From: Sinorhizobium terangae
Lineage (GTDB): Bacteria; Pseudomonadota; Alphaproteobacteria; Rhizobiales; Rhizobiaceae
Reading direction: 5' to 3'
DNA: 64,000 nucleotides
Assembly: GCF_009601505.1 (NCBI RefSeq)
Contig: NZ_WITC01000019.1
Span: 1 to 64,000 of the forward strand
Of the stretch, positions 24,777 to 33,729 are shown piece by piece. The notes under the pieces are model-generated. The model saw only the letters and a list, made by a program, of their open reading frames with translations, made no database searches and was not told the origin of the DNA. A program made the translations under genes and the position numbers. Position 1 is the stretch's first letter; each line of letters begins with the position of its first letter.

Positions 24777-25250
24777 ATGGCGAAGGAGATAGAACGCAAG
24801 TTCCTGGTCGCGTCCAGCGGTTGGAAGGAACATGCGGACAAGGGCATAAAACTCCAGCAGGCCTACGTCGTCACCATGGAAGACCGCTCCGTGCGCGTGC
24901 GAATCCATGGCAGCAAATGGGCCCGACTGACCATCAAGATCGGCAAGTCGGCGCTGGTTCGGAACGAATACGAATACGATCTGCCCATGGATGACGCCCG
25001 CGAACTGCTGACCCAGGCGGTCGGCATCGTCATCGAGAAGCGGCGCTACCGCGTGCCGCACAAGGGTTTCACCTGGGAAATCGACGTCTACGAAGGGGCG
25101 CTCCAAGGCCTCGTCGTTGCCGAGGTCGAGATGAAGCGCGAAACGGATCTGCCCGCGCTGCCGCCATGGCTGGGGCGCGAGATTACGGGAGACCGCCGCT
25201 ATTCCAACCAGGCGCTTGCCACAGAGGGGCTGCTGGAAGCGCAATCATGA
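24777..25250 (+). CDS. CYTH-domain protein (triphosphate tunnel metalloenzyme)
   Basis: A 157-aa CYTH domain. It begins with the hallmark E-I-E-R-K-F-L-V near residue 4 and has alternating charged strands such as R-V-R-I-H-G, L-T-I-K, Y-E-Y-D and W-E-I-D-V-Y, then V-V-A-E-V-E-M. Family members hydrolyse inorganic triphosphate or related organic triphosphates within a charged tunnel. Its ATGA overlap with the following CHAD gene indicates coupled synthesis, a pairing known elsewhere and linked to polyphosphate biology. Confidence 0.88.
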   Translation: MAKEIERKFLVASSGWKEHADKGIKLQQAYVVTMEDRSVRVRIHGSKWARLTIKIGKSALVRNEYEYDLPMDDARELLTQAVGIVIEKRRYRVPHKGFTWEIDVYEGALQGLVVAEVEMKRETDLPALPPWLGREITGDRRYSNQALATEGLLEAQS

Positions 25251-26155
25251 GTTATGCCTTCAATCCTGGCCGCCCCTTCACCGAGGACTTTCGGGCCGTT
25301 GGGGTCGAGCAGATTGAGCGGGCGGTGGCGGTGCTCGAGCACCAGCCGCAAGGCGTTCACGAGGCAATTCACGACGCCCGCAAGAACTTCAAGCGCCTGC
25401 GCTCACTCTACCGTCTGGTCGCTTGCGACGCGCCACTTTTCCAGAGACAGGAAAACGCCCGCATACGCGCCATGGGGCGGAATCTTTCGACCGTCCGAGA
25501 TGCCGCCGCACTCGTGGAGAACATCAATTATCTGCGCGGGCAGACGAATAGCGACGAACAGGCTGCGGCCCTCGACCGGATCTACACCATTCTGGCGGAG
25601 CGCCGCGACCGGATTGCCGAGACCGAGGCGGACATAGAGGGCAAGATTGCCGCGACGATTGCCAACTGCAAGGAGGCGCTTGCTGCCCTCGCACAGGTTT
25701 CCTTCGATGACGGCAAACGAAAATCCGTCGCCCGACTGAAGAAGGGCTGGAAGCGCACGCTGAAGCGCGCCTCGCGCGCGAGAGCAGCCTGCGAAGCGGA
25801 CACCGATGCCGCGCTTTTCCACGAGCTGCGCAAGCGAACTCAGGACTACCGCTTGCAACTGGCACTGATGCGGGCCGCCTGGCCGTCGGCACTGGAGGCA
25901 AAGAGGGCAGAAGCCAAGGCGCTCGTCGACGTGCTCGGGCATCTGAACGACCTCGCCACGTTGACATCGCTCGTCAACGAGGAACCGGGACTTGCCGGCA
26001 GCAGCCAAAACCAGGCGCACCTCATTTCCGCGGTCATCACGCGGGAAGAGGCGCTGAGGGCGGAGGCACGGCAACGGGCGGCGGCTGTCTTCCAAGATAA
26101 GCCGAAGAACGAAAGCCGGACAATTGCGCTGCTCTGGCGTGAAGCCGGGCAGTAG
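25247..26155 (+). CDS. CHAD-domain protein
   Basis: A 302-aa alpha-helical CHAD domain with conserved His and basic residues. H-E-A-I-H-D-A-R-K-N-F-K-R-L-R-S-L-Y-R is near residue 36, and a second half carries H-E-L-R-K-R-T-Q-D-Y-R and L-G-H-L-N-D. CHAD domains bind inorganic polyphosphate and often target polyphosphate granules. The start ATG overlaps the CYTH stop (ATGA). Together the pair probably acts on or at polyphosphate. Confidence 0.88.
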   Translation: MSYAFNPGRPFTEDFRAVGVEQIERAVAVLEHQPQGVHEAIHDARKNFKRLRSLYRLVACDAPLFQRQENARIRAMGRNLSTVRDAAALVENINYLRGQTNSDEQAAALDRIYTILAERRDRIAETEADIEGKIAATIANCKEALAALAQVSFDDGKRKSVARLKKGWKRTLKRASRARAACEADTDAALFHELRKRTQDYRLQLALMRAAWPSALEAKRAEAKALVDVLGHLNDLATLTSLVNEEPGLAGSSQNQAHLISAVITREEALRAEARQRAAAVFQDKPKNESRTIALLWREAGQ

Positions 26156-26251
26156 AGCCGGCGGGGATCGTTATTCCGCGCCGCCAGCCGGACAATTCGG
26201 CGCGGGCCAGCGCGATTGCGCTTGACGCGTGAAAGCTGTATTGGCGAGCCC

Positions 26252-27196
26252 ATGACCGACATATCCACGACCCCTCGCCCGGAGACACAAGGCCAGTTTC
26301 TGGTGGCAGCGCTTTACCATTTCGTTTCTTTCCCGCGCTTCGCCGATTTCCGCGAACCGTTGCAGGCGGTCTGCGAGGCCAATGGCGTGAAGGGCACGCT
26401 GCTCGTCGCGCATGAGGGCATCAACGGTACGATTGCCGGCTCCGACGAGGGCATTGCCGCAGTGCTCGCCTATCTGCGCGCCCAGCCGGAATTGACCCGC
26501 CTTGAACACAAGGAAAGCCGCGCATCGGCGATGCCCTTCCTGCGGATGAAGGTGCGGCTCAAGAAAGAGATCGTCACCATGGGCGTCGAAAACATCGACC
26601 CCAACAAAGTGGTCGGCACCTATATCGAGCCGAAGGATTGGAACGCGCTGATCTCCGACCCGGACACGCTGGTGATTGACACGCGCAACGACTACGAGAC
26701 GGCGATCGGCCTTTTCCGCGGCGCCGTCGACCCGAAGACGAAGACCTTCCGCGAGTTTCCGGATTGGGTGCGCAACAACACCGGCCTGCACAACAAGCCG
26801 AAGATCGCGATGTACTGCACCGGCGGCATCCGCTGCGAGAAAGCGACCGCCTTCATGAAGGAGCAGGGCTTCGAAGAGGTCTACCATCTGAAGGGCGGCA
26901 TCCTCAAATATCTCGAGGAGATCCCCGAGGAGCAGAGCCTCTGGGACGGAGCCTGCTTCGTTTTCGACGAGCGCGTTTCCGTGACCCACGGCCTCGCAGA
27001 AGGCGAGCACACGCTCTGCCACGCCTGCCGCCAGCCCCTGACGCCGGAAGACCTGTTGTCTCCCCTTCACGAGGAGGGCGTCTCCTGCATCCATTGTCAT
27101 GAGATCCGCACCGACGAGGACCGCGAGCGCTATCGCGAGCGGCAGAAGCAGATCGCGCTGGCGAAAAAACGCGGCGAGCGGCATCTCGGAAGCTGA
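26252..27196 (+). CDS. trhO: tRNA uridine-34 hydroxylase TrhO (rhodanese family)
   Basis: A 314-aa protein of the YceA/TrhO family, which hydroxylates U34 in tRNA in an oxygen-dependent reaction. The N-terminal acylphosphatase-like domain has [10 protein letters not shown] near residue 50. The rhodanese domain carries the active-site loop [11 protein letters not shown] near residue 188. A C-terminal zinc-ribbon-like part has C-H-A-C-R and C-I-H-C-H. The ATG at 26252 gives the expected N-terminus. It follows CHAD by about 96 bp. Confidence 0.9.
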   Translation: MTDISTTPRPETQGQFLVAALYHFVSFPRFADFREPLQAVCEANGVKGTLLVAHEGINGTIAGSDEGIAAVLAYLRAQPELTRLEHKESRASAMPFLRMKVRLKKEIVTMGVENIDPNKVVGTYIEPKDWNALISDPDTLVIDTRNDYETAIGLFRGAVDPKTKTFREFPDWVRNNTGLHNKPKIAMYCTGGIRCEKATAFMKEQGFEEVYHLKGGILKYLEEIPEEQSLWDGACFVFDERVSVTHGLAEGEHTLCHACRQPLTPEDLLSPLHEEGVSCIHCHEIRTDEDRERYRERQKQIALAKKRGERHLGS

Positions 27197-27274
27197 GGCG
27201 GCGGCAAAGGCAGGAACGCAGGTGTAGATACCCCTCTTCTGCCCTGCCGCTCAGCAATCACTCCTCGCGCCAAA

Positions 27275-27673
27275 TCATTCCGGCAGCGTCTCGTACTCGT
27301 CCACGCGAACGGCGGACCGATCCCAATCCGGTCGACTGCGGGTGAAGACCGCGTTGGTGGGCTCAAACAATGACATATCGTCGAGCGTGCCGGCATAGAC
27401 CGTCCAACGGTCGGCACCGGACGAGAAGATCTGGCTGCCGCAGGTGGGGCAGAAGTGGCGGATCGTCACATTGCCGTTTTCGGCGAGCTTCTCGTAGGCG
27501 CTGAGCTCGCCGGTGACCTCGACGTCGGCGCGCGAGAAGATCATATAGCAGCAGTGTCCGGTACCCGTGGCCCGTTGGCAGTCGCGGCAATGGCAGAAGC
27601 CGGAGTAGATCGGCGAGCCCCTGGCTTCGTACCGTACCGCGCCGCAGAGGCACCCACCCTTCATCGCGCTCAT
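27275..27673 (-). CDS. GFA-family (glutathione-dependent formaldehyde-activating-like) protein
   Basis: A 132-aa zinc-binding protein of the GFA/CENP-V fold. The Cys ligands are visible as G-G-C-L-C-G-A-V-R-Y at the N-terminus, F-C-H-C-R-D-C-Q near residue 26, and F-C-P-T-C-G-S-Q near residue 74. Family members include S-(hydroxymethyl)glutathione synthase, but most have no proven activity. GGGGGA lies six bases before the ATG. It is a single gene convergent with trhO. Confidence 0.88.
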   Translation of the reverse strand: MSAMKGGCLCGAVRYEARGSPIYSGFCHCRDCQRATGTGHCCYMIFSRADVEVTGELSAYEKLAENGNVTIRHFCPTCGSQIFSSGADRWTVYAGTLDDMSLFEPTNAVFTRSRPDWDRSAVRVDEYETLPE

Positions 27674-27694
27674 GGCATGTCCCCCTCAAACTGC

Positions 27695-27801
27695 CTACTG
27701 CATGCTTCCTGAAATCGGAGCCGATTTCAGGGCAAAAACATGCAACAATTCAAAGTGCTACCGCATCCTTGGTGCGCCTGAAAAGACGCACGGCGGTGCA
27801 G
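27695..27801. repeat. Two-module palindromic repeat, copy G
   Basis: Module 1 (27695-27748) is bounded by CTACTGCATG and CATGCAACA with inner arms CTGAAATCGG and CCGATTTCAG. The shared linker ATTCAAAGTG leads to a diverged module 2 (27758-27801) bounded by CTACCGC and GCGGTGCAG. It has the same order and orientation as copies F and H. Confidence 0.7.
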
Positions 27802-27830
27802 AGGATAGCGAAGCGGTTCTTGCGGTCAAA

Positions 27831-27862
27831 GAAAAACCGCGCGCCGTGTTGCAGCGCGCGGT
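27831..27862 (-). terminator. Intrinsic terminator of metNIQ
   Basis: On the minus strand a GC-rich stem with 9-bp arms (ACCGCGCGC and GCGCGCGGT) and a 9-nt loop is followed directly by TTTTTC. It starts about 25 bases after the metQ stop. This is the clearest classical terminator in the window besides the lysS one. Confidence 0.8.
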
Positions 27863-27887
27863 CCATGTCTGCGTTCAGCGCACAGGC

Positions 27888-28664
27888 TTACCAGCTCGGG
27901 ATCAGCGCACCCTTGAAAGTATCGACGATGAAGGCCTTGACGCTGTCGTCGTGATAGGATTCGACGAGCGTCTTCACCCAGGGTGCATCCTTATCCGCGG
28001 CGCGCACCGCAATGACGTTGGCATAAGGAGACTTCTCGCTTTCGATGGCGATGGCGTCCTCCTTCGGATGAAGGTCAGCCTCGAGCGCGTAGTTGGTGTT
28101 GATCACGGCCGCGTCGACATCGGCGAGCGAGCGCGGGAGCTGGGCCGCATCGAGCTCGGCGAACTGGATGTTCTTCGGATTTTCCGTCACGTCGGCCGGG
28201 GTGGCCTTCAGGCCGACATCCGGATTGACCTTAATGAGGCCCTTCGACGCGAGAACCAGGAGCGCGCGGCCGCCATTGGTCGGATCGTTCGGGATTGCGA
28301 TCGTCGCACCGTCCGCCAGCTCATCGAGGCTCTTTACCTTGTTCGAGTAGACGCCCATCGGCGTGGTGATGGTCAGGCCCACGCTGACGATATCGTAGCC
28401 CCGATCGGCGATCTGGTTGTCGAGATAGGGCTGATGCTGGAAGGAATTGGCATTGAGCTCGCCATCCGCGAGTGCCTGGTTCGGAACCACATAGTCGGAG
28501 AATTCGAGGATCTCGATGTCGAGGCCCTTGGGGGCGGCGACTTCCTTCACTTTCTCCATTATCTGGGCATGCTCGCCCGGGGTGACGCCGACCTTGATGG
28601 TCTCCGCAAGCGCGGTGCCGGCCGCAAGGGCGGCGAAGGCCGCGGCTAGAATGAGCTTTTTCAT
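27888..28664 (-). CDS. metQ: Methionine ABC transporter substrate-binding protein MetQ
   Basis: A 258-aa NlpA/MetQ-family periplasmic binding protein for D/L-methionine. The signal peptide (M-K-K-L-I-L-A, then an alanine-rich core) ends A-L-A. There is no lipobox Cys, so it is a soluble periplasmic protein rather than the lipoprotein seen in enterics. The body has the family motif K-V-G-V-T-P-G-E-H-A near residue 24. It is the third gene of metN-metI-metQ and ends before a strong terminator. Confidence 0.93.
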   Translation of the reverse strand: MKKLILAAAFAALAAGTALAETIKVGVTPGEHAQIMEKVKEVAAPKGLDIEILEFSDYVVPNQALADGELNANSFQHQPYLDNQIADRGYDIVSVGLTITTPMGVYSNKVKSLDELADGATIAIPNDPTNGGRALLVLASKGLIKVNPDVGLKATPADVTENPKNIQFAELDAAQLPRSLADVDAAVINTNYALEADLHPKEDAIAIESEKSPYANVIAVRAADKDAPWVKTLVESYHDDSVKAFIVDTFKGALIPSW

Positions 28665-28703
28665 GGAAGTCTCCTTGTTGATGTTTGATGTCTTGGGAGA
28701 GGA

Positions 28704-29369
28704 TCAGTTCTTGCGGCTGCGTTTGTCGAAGCGGCGGGCGAGGCGGTCCCCCGCGCTCTGCACCAGTTGTACGAGCACGATCAGCACGACGACAACGACC
28801 AGCATCACGTCCGGCCTGAAGCGCTGATAGCCGTAGCGGATGCCGAGATCGCCGAGACCGCCGCCGCCAACAGCCCCGACCATTGCCGAATAGCCGATGA
28901 GGCTGACGATGGTCATGGTAAGGGCCAGCGTCAGCGCCGGCCGGGCCTCGGCCAGAAGCACCTTGAAGACGATCTGGGTCGGGGTCGCGCCCATGGCGCG
29001 GGCGGCCTCGATCAGCCCCTTGTCGATGTCGCGGATTGCCGCCTCGACCAGCCGCGCGAAGAACGGAATGGTCGCGATGGTCAACGGCACGATCGCCGCC
29101 TTCGTCCCGATCGACGTGCCGGTGACGAGACGCGTGAAGGGGATGATCGCAACGACCAGGATGATGAAGGGCGTCGAGCGCGTGGCGTTGACGATGAGCC
29201 CGGCAATGCGGTTGATGTTGGGCGCCGGAAACAGCTCGCCCTTGCCGCTGGTCGCAAGGAAAATGCCGATCGGCAGGCCGATCAGCGAGCCGATCAGGCC
29301 GGCGATCGCCACCATGCGCAGCGTGTCGAACGTGGCCTTGGCGATGAGGAGCAGAAGATCAGGCGACAT
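28704..29369 (-). CDS. metI: Methionine ABC transporter permease MetI
   Basis: A 221-aa permease with about five membrane helices. The EAA loop reads [13 protein letters not shown] near residue 118. [11 protein letters not shown] in the middle is typical of MetI. The ATG at 29369 lies inside the last codons of metN (11-bp overlap), so translation is coupled. The frame is open upstream but that part is metN out of frame. Confidence 0.93.
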   Translation of the reverse strand: MSPDLLLLIAKATFDTLRMVAIAGLIGSLIGLPIGIFLATSGKGELFPAPNINRIAGLIVNATRSTPFIILVVAIIPFTRLVTGTSIGTKAAIVPLTIATIPFFARLVEAAIRDIDKGLIEAARAMGATPTQIVFKVLLAEARPALTLALTMTIVSLIGYSAMVGAVGGGGLGDLGIRYGYQRFRPDVMLVVVVVLIVLVQLVQSAGDRLARRFDKRSRKN

Positions 29370-30438
29370 AGCCGAGCACCTCCGTGACCAGTCCGTTCTC
29401 GGTAAAGAAGCGTTCCGCCCTTCCCGACGTCTCGGCATCCGCCGCATAGGCGACCACGAGCGAGCCATAGGGCTTGCCGCCGATTTCGTCGATCGTTCCG
29501 GCAATGATATTGACCTCGGCACCGACCGACTTGATGAGCTGGGAAACCAGCGGCCGTTCCGCCGTCGCGCCGAAGAAGGTGAGGCGCACCACCGCACGAT
29601 CGCCAGCACTCGCGGCCGGCTTCAGCCCACGCGCGACCGCATCCGGCAACTTCGAGCCGGGCAGGCCGGAGAGAAGCGCCCGCGTCGTCTCGTGCTTCGG
29701 ATGAGTGAAGACATCGAAAGTATGGCCGCGTTCGACGATCTCGCCCTTGTCGATAACGGCCACATCGGAGGTTACGGCTTTCACCACTTCCATCTCATGG
29801 GTGATGAGGAGCACGGTCAGTCCCAGTTCGGCGTTGATGCGCTTCAACAGCTCGAGGATGGACTGCGTCGTTTCCGGGTCAAGCGCCGATGTCGCCTCGT
29901 CCGAAAGCAGCAGCTTCGGCTCGGTCGCAAGCGCACGGGCAATGCCGATGCGCTGTTTCTGGCCGCCCGAGAGTTCGGCCGGGTAGCGAGCGTGCTTGTC
30001 GGCGAGACCGACGAGGTCGAGAAGCGGCCGCACGCGCGCTTCGATGGCGCGGCGATCCACACCGGCAATCTCCAGCGGCAGGGCGACATTGCCGAAAACA
30101 GTGCGCGAGGAGAGCAGGTTGAAGTGCTGGAAGATCATACCGACCGAACGCCGGAGATTGCGCAAGCCCGCCTCGTCAAGCGCACCGACATCGACGCCAT
30201 CGACGAGCACCTTGCCGCTCGACGGCTTCTCGAGGCCGTTCACCAGCCGGATCAGCGTCGATTTGCCAGCACCGGAGCGGCCGATAATGCCGGTAATGGA
30301 GCCTAGCCCGACGTCGAGGTCGACATTGTTGAGCGCGGTAAAGGCGCCACTTTCGCCGGACGCCGCAAAACGCTTGGAGACGCCCTGGAAGGCGACCGAG
30401 ACGTCATCGGACGAAGGCTTGGGAACGGAAACGATCAT
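29359..30438 (-). CDS. metN: Methionine ABC transporter ATPase MetN
   Basis: A 359-aa ABC ATPase. Walker A is G-R-S-G-A-G-K-S-T near residue 51, the signature is L-S-G-G-Q-K-Q-R near residue 154, and Walker B is L-L-L-S-D-E-A-T near residue 175. The C-terminal 90 residues form the NIL regulatory domain that senses methionine in MetN proteins (F-F-G-A-T-A-E-R-P onward). The ATG at 30438 was chosen because the ABC homology begins just after it. It is the first gene of metNIQ. Confidence 0.94.
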   Translation of the reverse strand: MIVSVPKPSSDDVSVAFQGVSKRFAASGESGAFTALNNVDLDVGLGSITGIIGRSGAGKSTLIRLVNGLEKPSSGKVLVDGVDVGALDEAGLRNLRRSVGMIFQHFNLLSSRTVFGNVALPLEIAGVDRRAIEARVRPLLDLVGLADKHARYPAELSGGQKQRIGIARALATEPKLLLSDEATSALDPETTQSILELLKRINAELGLTVLLITHEMEVVKAVTSDVAVIDKGEIVERGHTFDVFTHPKHETTRALLSGLPGSKLPDAVARGLKPAASAGDRAVVRLTFFGATAERPLVSQLIKSVGAEVNIIAGTIDEIGGKPYGSLVVAYAADAETSGRAERFFTENGLVTEVLGYVA

Positions 30439-30820
30439 AGTCCGGTCACCCCCGAAGGAGGGAACTTGGCGATAGGATGAGGATACATGAAAGCTCTCGG
30501 AGGTTCGAAATTCTTGTCCCTGGCGTTGCCGGGACGGAAAATGCGTCGGGACGGACGAGCGCGGTTTTTTCCCGCACCTCACTTAATCAGGCCGACATTC
30601 GACAACGCATTCGAAACACTGAGCAACTCTCTATCATCAGGCAACCGGTCAGTTCAACGCCGTTGCGAGCATGGCTGCCATGCCGCGCAATCTACATTTC
30701 TTATGGCTTTTGTCCGGCCGCTTTCACAGGCAAATTTTTCCGAAACGACAGGGCTGCGCGCAAAAGGTTGCTCTTTTGAGAAGAGGTCGAGGTTCGCCGC
30801 CGCTCCGCCCGATCGCAACC
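30439..30820 (-). promoter_or_regulatory. metN leader and promoter region
   Basis: A 380-bp gap separates metN and the 3' end of the beta-glucosidase gene, both on the minus strand. I looked for a SAM-II type riboswitch, known upstream of methionine genes in this group, and did not see its core. A possible GTCCC/GGGAC stem lies around 30517-30534. No reading frame is convincing. The promoter of metNIQ must lie here. Confidence 0.35.
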
Positions 30821-32194
30821 TCACGCGCCCTTGTGGTTGCCCTTCGGGAACTGTTCTGCCAGTTCCTTATACCAGTGGCCGCTCTTCTTGACCGTGCGGA
30901 CCTGCGTCTCGTAGTCGACATGGACGATACCGAAACGCATCCGGTAGCCCTCGGCCCATTCGAAATTGTCCATCAGGCTCCAGGCAAAATAGCCGCGCAT
31001 CGGATAGCCCTTGGCGATCAGATCGGCGGTGACCGACAGGTGGTCGGAGATGTAATCGAGCCGTGGCTGATCATCGACGACGCCGTTCTCGACACCCATG
31101 TTATAGCAGGCGCCGTTCTCGGTGATGTAGCAGTCGGGCAGCGTGTAGCGGGCATTGAGCGTTTCGACAAGCGCGCCGAGCGCCGGGGCATAGACTTCCC
31201 AGCCAATATCCGTCTTCACGTCGCTGACCGGCTTGGCATTGACCGTTGCCGGATATTCTGCACCCTCGGACGGGTCATCGGAAACCCGCATCGGCGTGTA
31301 ATAGTTGAGGCCCCACCAATCGAGCGGCTGCGAGATCGTTGCCATGTCGCCGTCTTCCGTCAGCGGCATACGATCGCCAAGCGCCGATAGGAAGCCTTCG
31401 GGATACTCACCCTTGAAGATCGGGCCGAAGAAGACGCCGTTGTGGAAGTCGAAAGCACGTTCGGCCGCGGCCTTGTCCTTGTCGCTGGTGCCGCCGGGAT
31501 AGACCGAATGAGCGTTGATGACGATGCCCGTCGGCAGGTTCGATCTCTCGGAACGGATCGCCTCGACGCCAAGGCCGTGGGCGAGATTGGTGAAATGGAG
31601 CGCGGCGAGCGCTGCATCCATGTTGCGCTCACCCGGCGCATGAACGCCATAGAGATGGCTGAGCCAAACCGAGCACCAGGGCTCGTTGAAGGTGGCGACC
31701 GCATCGAGCCTGTCGCCGAGGCGGGCGATCACGGTCTTGGCATAGCGCTGGTAGGCGTAGGCGGTCGTGCGCGCCGTCCAGCCGCCGTCGCCCATTAGCG
31801 CGAGCGGCAGGTCCCAATGGTAAAGCGTCGCGAAGGCCTTGATGCCGCGCGTCTTCAGACCGTCGACAAGCCGGTCGTAGAAATCGAGTCCCTTCTCGTT
31901 GATCGGTCCGGTGCCTTCCGGAATGATGCGTGGCCAAGCGATCGAGAAGCGGTAGGCCTCGACGCCCAGGCTCTTGATAAGGTCGAGATCTTCTCCCAAC
32001 CGATTGTAATGATCGCAAGCAACGTCGCCGTTGTGGCGCTCGAAGACGCGGCCCGGCATGTTGGAGAAGGCATCCCAGATGGATGGCTTGCGTCCGTCCG
32101 CCTTGCTGGCGCCCTCGATCTGGAAGGAGGCGGTTGCTACTCCGAAGACAAAGTCACCGGGAAAGCGCTCTGCCAGCTTCTTGGCTTCGATCAT
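30821..32194 (-). CDS. bglA: Family 1 beta-glucosidase
   Basis: A 457-aa GH1 glycosidase. The N-terminal signature F-V-F-G-V-A-T-A-S-F-Q-I-E-G is complete. The acid/base Glu is E171 in T-F-N-E-P-W and the nucleophile is E359 in Y-I-T-E-N-G. No signal peptide is present, so it acts in the cytoplasm on imported beta-glucosides or cellobiose. GAGG lies seven bases before the ATG. No dedicated transporter or regulator is adjacent. Confidence 0.94.
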   Translation of the reverse strand: MIEAKKLAERFPGDFVFGVATASFQIEGASKADGRKPSIWDAFSNMPGRVFERHNGDVACDHYNRLGEDLDLIKSLGVEAYRFSIAWPRIIPEGTGPINEKGLDFYDRLVDGLKTRGIKAFATLYHWDLPLALMGDGGWTARTTAYAYQRYAKTVIARLGDRLDAVATFNEPWCSVWLSHLYGVHAPGERNMDAALAALHFTNLAHGLGVEAIRSERSNLPTGIVINAHSVYPGGTSDKDKAAAERAFDFHNGVFFGPIFKGEYPEGFLSALGDRMPLTEDGDMATISQPLDWWGLNYYTPMRVSDDPSEGAEYPATVNAKPVSDVKTDIGWEVYAPALGALVETLNARYTLPDCYITENGACYNMGVENGVVDDQPRLDYISDHLSVTADLIAKGYPMRGYFAWSLMDNFEWAEGYRMRFGIVHVDYETQVRTVKKSGHWYKELAEQFPKGNHKGA

Positions 32195-32256
32195 TGTTCA
32201 GCCTCGTGGTCTGCGCAGCCGTGCGCCGAAACCGGCGCTGCTGCACTTCATCGGGT

Positions 32257-32305
32257 AGAGCGGGGCCGATGGAAAACCGCACGCGCTTTTCCTTGATCCA
32301 GCTCT
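32257..32305. repeat. Nested palindromic repeat (AGAGC type)
   Basis: Outer arms AGAGC (32257-32261) and GCTCT (32301-32305) enclose inner arms GGAAAA (32271-32276) and TTTTCC (32287-32292). The core GGAAAaCCGCACgCGCTTTTCC type is shared with 63763-63784. It lies upstream of the beta-glucosidase gene. Confidence 0.5.
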
Positions 32306-32394
32306 CGTTTTCGAAGGTGGCCTAAACCCACACCAGCAAATGTCAACCCGCGAAAGGGGCAGGTTCCCCCCGCCCCTGACTTTGCCAGCCGACG

Positions 32395-33579
32395 TCAGAC
32401 TTTGATCCAGGCGCCGTTGCGCTTCGAGGACTGCACGCAGGCATCGACGAAGACCATACCTTTCATGCCGTCGTCGATCGTCGGATAGGTGACGGCCGCA
32501 TCGACCTTCTCGCCCTTGCGCTTGGCGAAAATCGCCCGTGCGGCTTCCGAGTAGATATTGGCGAAACCTTCGAGGTACCCTTCCGGATGGCCGGAGGGGA
32601 TGCGCGAAACGCGGGCGGCGGCCGGGCCCGCCCCGGCGCCGGCGCGCGTCAGCAGGCGTTTCGGTTCACCAAACGGCGTGTACCAGAGATAGTTCGGATC
32701 CTTCTGCGTCCATTCGAGGCCGCCCTTGGTGCCGTAGACACGCACCATCAGGCCGTTCTCATGGCCGGGCGCTACCTGGCTGCACCAGAGCAAGCCCTTG
32801 GCGCGCGCGCCGTCCTTCGCCTTGAAACGCATCATCACATGGGCATTGTCGTCCAGTTGGCGTCCACCGACGAAGCTGTCGAGATCCGCGGAAAGTTCCT
32901 CGAGTTCGAGACCGGAAACGAAGCAGCCAAGGTTATAGGCATGGGTGCCGATGTCGCCGGTGGAGCCGCCGGCGCCGGAGCGGGCCGGATCGGTTCGCCA
33001 GGCCGCCTGCTTCTGGCCCGACTGCTCGATATTCTCGGTCAGCCAGTCCTGCGGATACTCCATCTGCACGAGCCGGACCGCGCCAATATCGCCGTTCGCC
33101 ACCATTTCGCGCGCCTGGCGCACCATCGGATAGCCGGTATAGTTGTGCGTCAGCACGAATAGCGCATCACTTTCGTCCGCCGCCTTCTTGAGCTTTTTCG
33201 CATCGGCAAGGGTGGAAGTCAGTGGCTTGTCGCAAATGACGTGGATGCCGCGCTTCAGGAACTCCTTCGCGGCAGCGTAGTGGACATGGTTCGGGGTCAC
33301 GATTGCAACCGCCTCGATACCGTCCTTGAGCTTCGCCTCTCGGATCGCCATCTCCTTGAAATCCGAATAGACGCGCTTCGGATCGAGGCCCAGTTCACGG
33401 CCGGAGGCTTGCGCCTTTTCCGGCGTCGACGACAGCGCGCCGGCCACCAACTCATAATGATCATCAAGCCTTGCCGCGATGCGGTGGACCGCGCCGATAA
33501 AGGCGCCGGAACCGCCGCCAACCATGCCGAGCCGGATGCGCTTTTGACGACTTTCCGTGCTGCTTCCCTCAATTGCCAT
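32395..33579 (-). CDS. Gfo/Idh/MocA-family oxidoreductase
   Basis: A 394-aa NAD(P)-dependent sugar or inositol dehydrogenase-like protein. It has the Rossmann motif G-M-V-G-G-G-S-G-A-F-I-G near residue 19, the catalytic-lysine motif C-D-K-P-L near residue 117 and G-D-I-G-T-H-A near residue 203. The ATG at 33579 follows GAGAGG by eight bases. The adjacent sugar phosphate isomerase/epimerase-like gene on the same strand suggests a shared pathway for an unusual sugar or inositol derivative; the compound is unknown. Confidence 0.9.
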   Translation of the reverse strand: MAIEGSSTESRQKRIRLGMVGGGSGAFIGAVHRIAARLDDHYELVAGALSSTPEKAQASGRELGLDPKRVYSDFKEMAIREAKLKDGIEAVAIVTPNHVHYAAAKEFLKRGIHVICDKPLTSTLADAKKLKKAADESDALFVLTHNYTGYPMVRQAREMVANGDIGAVRLVQMEYPQDWLTENIEQSGQKQAAWRTDPARSGAGGSTGDIGTHAYNLGCFVSGLELEELSADLDSFVGGRQLDDNAHVMMRFKAKDGARAKGLLWCSQVAPGHENGLMVRVYGTKGGLEWTQKDPNYLWYTPFGEPKRLLTRAGAGAGPAAARVSRIPSGHPEGYLEGFANIYSEAARAIFAKRKGEKVDAAVTYPTIDDGMKGMVFVDACVQSSKRNGAWIKV

Positions 33580-33638
33580 TCTGTTTTCCTCTCCTGACCA
33601 GATTTGCTGTCGGGGATGCCCCCTCTGCCCTGCCGGGC

Positions 33639-33708
33639 ATCTCCCCCACAAAGGGGGGAGATGAATCGCGGCGCTGCCGCGCCAAGCCCTCCCCCTTGTG
33701 GGGAGGGG
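33639..33708. repeat. G/C-tract double-hairpin repeat, second copy
   Basis: CATCTCCCCC and GGGGGAGATG arms (33639-33664) and CCCTCCCCC with GGGGAGGG arms (33688-33708) flank a GGCGCTGCCGCGCC palindrome (33670-33683). The reverse complement of the right part matches 14535-14563 over about 29 bp. It fills the gap between two co-directional sugar-metabolism genes and could attenuate transcription between them. Confidence 0.65.
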
Positions 33709-33729
33709 TGGGGGAGGGGTCTTGTTTCC

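Noticed and set aside
30439..30820. Possible SAM-II riboswitch upstream of metNIQ
   Set aside because: The conserved SAM-II core was not seen on the minus strand. A covariance-model search would settle it.
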